From Roseateles amylovorans (GTDB taxonomy: Bacteria > Pseudomonadota > Gammaproteobacteria > Burkholderiales > Burkholderiaceae_C): a stretch of DNA of 64,000 nucleotides. The stretch's first letter is position 1. Every line of letters starts with the position of its first letter. Both the position numbers and the translations under genes were made by a program. This document shows, piece after piece, positions 62,901 through 64,000 of the stretch. The stretch spans positions 2,604,001 to 2,668,000 of the forward strand of contig NZ_CP104562.2 of NCBI RefSeq assembly GCF_025398155.2. Reading direction: 5' to 3'. Below the pieces are notes generated by a model. The model saw only the letters and a list, made by a program, of their open reading frames with translations, searched no databases and was not told the origin of the DNA.

Positions 62901-63324
62901 AGAGCGTGGCGCGGCCGTCTCGCAGGCGGGCTGTGCCGCCACCGTGAAAGCCCAGCCAGATGTCGCCATCGGCCATCAACTTCAGCCCGTTGATGTTGGA
63001 GGAGGTCAGCCGTTCACCTTCGCGCAACGGATAGCGATCAAACCGCAGGCCGTCGAATCGGAACAGGCCCATGCCGGTGCCCAGCCACAGCACGCCGTCG
63101 TCGGCCTGCGACAGGGTCCAGATGTCGGCGGGCGCGCCGTCGTTCACCAGCAGCGGCGTGTGGGCGTAGTCGGTGAGTTTGGACGCGGCCAGCGCCGCGG
63201 TGGCGCCCAAAGACAAGGCCCCAGCCAGCGCGGCGGTGCAAAGCGCCACCATCACGGCCTGAACGCGTTTCAGGGCACCAGCGGGCACCTCGGGCACGGA
63301 TGTGGGCATTGCTGCGCTCGTCAT
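59956..63324 (-). CDS. Beta-propeller (HTCS-type) sensor histidine kinase
   Basis: Large one-piece sensor. From ATG 63324 it is 1122 residues: signal/first helix VMVALCTAALAGALSLGATAALA, about 600 residues of Reg_prop propeller repeats (many ILWVGTGMGL/DGSLWLASED-type units), a Y_Y_Y domain (FRYRLEGVDRDWHDAG...ATYANLAPGEYRFQVMAANGDG), one membrane helix (FALACLCSLLLLGWLAYRL), a HisKA_3 site RIARELHDTLLQGVQ, and an ATPase with REALCNAVRHA and VADDGRGLD. NarL-type response regulators normally partner it; none is adjacent. A 90-residue basic tail follows. The start is unsure; GGAGG abuts this ATG, and ATG 63309 is an alternative. Confidence 0.88.
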   Translation of the reverse strand: MTSAAMPTSVPEVPAGALKRVQAVMVALCTAALAGALSLGATAALAASKLTDYAHTPLLVNDGAPADIWTLSQADDGVLWLGTGMGLFRFDGLRFDRYPLREGERLTSSNINGLKLMADGDIWLGFHGGGTARLRDGRATLYGPKQGLPPGKVLRFALTGDGVLWAAASGGLARFVDGRWQAATSGWGLGDEGAYYVFVDSRGILWVCTGRRLMFLRPGAQRFEDTGIRIAEYGIVAEDRSGRIWLSESLYGIRPLPELWATDSRSSRPAEPKGPPPQPSTDTFPTPAFGYAKQMLFARDGSLWLTVSGAGVWRLLHPEAVPTDRPLSPDDPLEKFDRDQGLPANVVVPIIEDREGTVWVGTNNGISSFQKKRLHEVQSLSATSVGGYAVLAHGKGVVAGNLREAFAVDPPTPEVALTGPIPTRTSIASADGALWWRRESELIRRKGSDLRHVPLPPHLSGVLAVAMTPDGEDGLWLSVLDDGIYHATPSGVVKDERLKDLPAPRAMGRGPDGSLWLASEDQVIHRRAGQSTVYGLEQGLAIGRATTVYVSDRRLLIAGESGVALFDGKRFHAITDVQDSAFGNVTGIIESLDGDLWLSGGRGVIQMPSADVASNFAKPSAAMNYRLLDRRDGLPGVALQATAVPTALRDGRGRLWFTTNRGIAWLDPAALPRNERPPHTEVLNIRTGERTYMADDALTLPAGTTSLTLRYTAITLVAADRARFRYRLEGVDRDWHDAGAQREATYANLAPGEYRFQVMAANGDGVWDASGANLRFSIAPTWFQTRGFALACLCSLLLLGWLAYRLRIRAIAKQVRLRLEERHLERERIARELHDTLLQGVQGLVLQFNRVARRVDAPEINDKMERALANAENLIAAARDRVSDLRANHGPLGADLTRIVTELADDKLAVVMQIDGNERALREFVHDELLMIAREALCNAVRHASATTLSVHLRYDERGVTVQVADDGRGLDPAIGHLDGRPGHHGIRGMFERAKRLQGTLRIRAGAQGGTEVEVRVLAQYAYAPTARDPLHRLVRALGRRLKRWAAPWLRRVKRVREARRHDPAQPDPRYRDTQPRDSAFQDSSVGGTTPSGASSRAERRRHAARTEAVKAPQDRAEARRH

Positions 63325-63688
63325 CCTCCGCAGGTTCTGCCGCGTCGTCGCCAGGCCCAGCAACGTCGACCGCAGCCGCAACCACAACCACAACCGCAAC
63401 CGCAATGGAAGGCGCTGTGGGTGCTCAGCCTGCGGCGGTGCAACGTCGATGGCTCCGGAACGGTGGGAGCACGTCGAGCGATGGGCGTGGCAGGGCAGTG
63501 GTGATCGCATGAAGACGGAGTGGGTTCCGGAAGTATGCCCGATGAGCTCTTTTCCGCTGGGCCCCCATCGGGGAGAGGCCATATCCGGAAAGGCACGCTG
63601 TGCGCCCACGGCTGCGCCGTCGAGCGGGCCCGTCCGGCATGGCGATTGCCGACAAGACCTCATTCATCGACCACACCAGGAGATCGAC
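63325..63688. other. Divergent gap upstream of the propeller kinase
   Basis: About 364 bp, with a gcaacc hexamer array at 63372-63405 and otherwise nothing recognisable. The kinase frame remains open across most of it, so a longer N-terminus cannot be excluded. Confidence 0.5.
63372..63405. repeat. gcaacc/acaacc hexanucleotide repeat
   Basis: Five to six 6-bp units (gcagcc, gcaacc, acaacc, acaacc, gcaacc, gcaa) lying 48 bp upstream of the proposed kinase start. Confidence 0.88.
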
Positions 63689-64000
63689 ATGAACGACGTT
63701 CAAAAGCGGGATGCGAACCTTGATCCCATCACCAAGGAGCCCGGCGCTCATCCGGTGGGCACCGGACTGGGCGCCGTGGTGGGCGGCATGGCTGCGGGTG
63801 CCGCCACAGGTACCGTGGCTGGCCCGTTGGGCACGGCGGTAGGCGCCGCCGTCGGTGCGGTGGTGGGTGGCCTGGCCGGCAAGGGCGTGGCCGAGGCCAT
63901 CGATCCCACCGCCGAAGCGGCGTACTGGCGGGAAAACTACGGCATGCGACCGTATGTCGAAGACAAGGCCAACTTCGACGACTACGGGCCTGCCTATGCC
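63689..64000 (+). CDS. Glycine-zipper protein, 3' end outside window
   Basis: The first 104 residues are present; the gene runs off the right edge. AGGAG lies 8 nt before ATG 63689. The sequence opens NDPITKEPGAHPVGTGLG-like (DANLDPITKEPGAHPVGTG), then a Gly/Ala-rich double membrane or zipper segment (AVVGGMAAGAATGTVAGPLGTAVGAAVGAVVGGLAG), KGVAEAIDPTAEAAYWRENYGMRPYV. Proteins of this pattern are widespread in proteobacteria and often stress-linked, with no known function. Confidence 0.8.
   Translation, partial: MNDVQKRDANLDPITKEPGAHPVGTGLGAVVGGMAAGAATGTVAGPLGTAVGAAVGAVVGGLAGKGVAEAIDPTAEAAYWRENYGMRPYVEDKANFDDYGPAYA

Overview
The window is about 64 kb of high-GC chromosomal DNA, densely coded on both strands. 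It has short intergenic gaps and no insertion sequence, prophage, CRISPR array, rRNA or tRNA that I can recognise. Gene content and order (eno-ftsB, suhB/trmJ divergent, pmbA/darP divergent, trxB...ftsK-lolA-rarA, rpmB-rpmG, a DUF3717+DUF1289 protein) suggest a betaproteobacterium of the order Burkholderiales, perhaps near Roseateles/Mitsuaria. The genus is a guess from protein style, not from an alignment.

Layout. 1-1186: start of a Cache/PAS membrane sensor whose output domain lies outside the window, then 0.7 kb of degenerate gattga-type repeats. 1888-9034: a ligase-associated DNA-repair cassette (MBL exonuclease, ATP-dependent DNA ligase, Lhr-like helicase, PdeM-like phosphoesterase), with translationally coupled genes and low-complexity expansions in two of them. 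9070-13533: a small unknown protein, an MgtC-like protein, a YddA/SbmA-type ABC exporter, and a Tat-exported D-amino-acid-oxidase-like protein whose motif order is circularly permuted. 13703-16010: a BlaI-type repressor with an M56 metalloprotease fused to an S11 (PBP7-like) domain, under an operator/promoter that can be read base by base. 16325-20351: pyrG, a DUF1330 gene, eno and ftsB. 20611-23754: pnuC, a NadR-like kinase and a lipoprotein 5'-nucleotidase, together a plausible NAD/nicotinamide riboside scavenging unit. 23759-36521: alpha/beta hydrolase, mutS, an unknown repeat-bearing membrane protein, suhB, trmJ, cysE, slyD, mog, darP, pmbA and a dipeptide-type binding protein. 36857-42185: ettA, then a Spy/CpxP-like periplasmic protein with a CpxR/CpxA-like two-component pair. 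42322-50484: MATE pump, DUF3717+DUF1289 protein, trpS, purN, DUF1345, DUF1653, rsmB, and a fatty acid desaturase with an odd C-terminal tail and an FNR-type promoter. 50724-59905: DUF3016, rpmG, rpmB, trxB, a Crp/Fnr regulator, ftsK, lolA, rarA and a periplasmic binding protein. 59956-64000: a very large beta-propeller sensor kinase and the start of a glycine-zipper protein.

Most of the window is core metabolism and maintenance. The parts that stand out are the permuted oxidase, the M56-S11 fusion with its apparently leaderless, self-operated repressor gene, the low-complexity insertion inside the helicase core, the desaturase tail and promoter, and a scatter of short tandem repeats (6, 7, 8, 9, 10 and 12 bp units) inside genes, at stop codons and in promoter regions. 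Several true starts are ambiguous in this GC-rich sequence; where I moved a start inward from the longest open frame, the entry says why.
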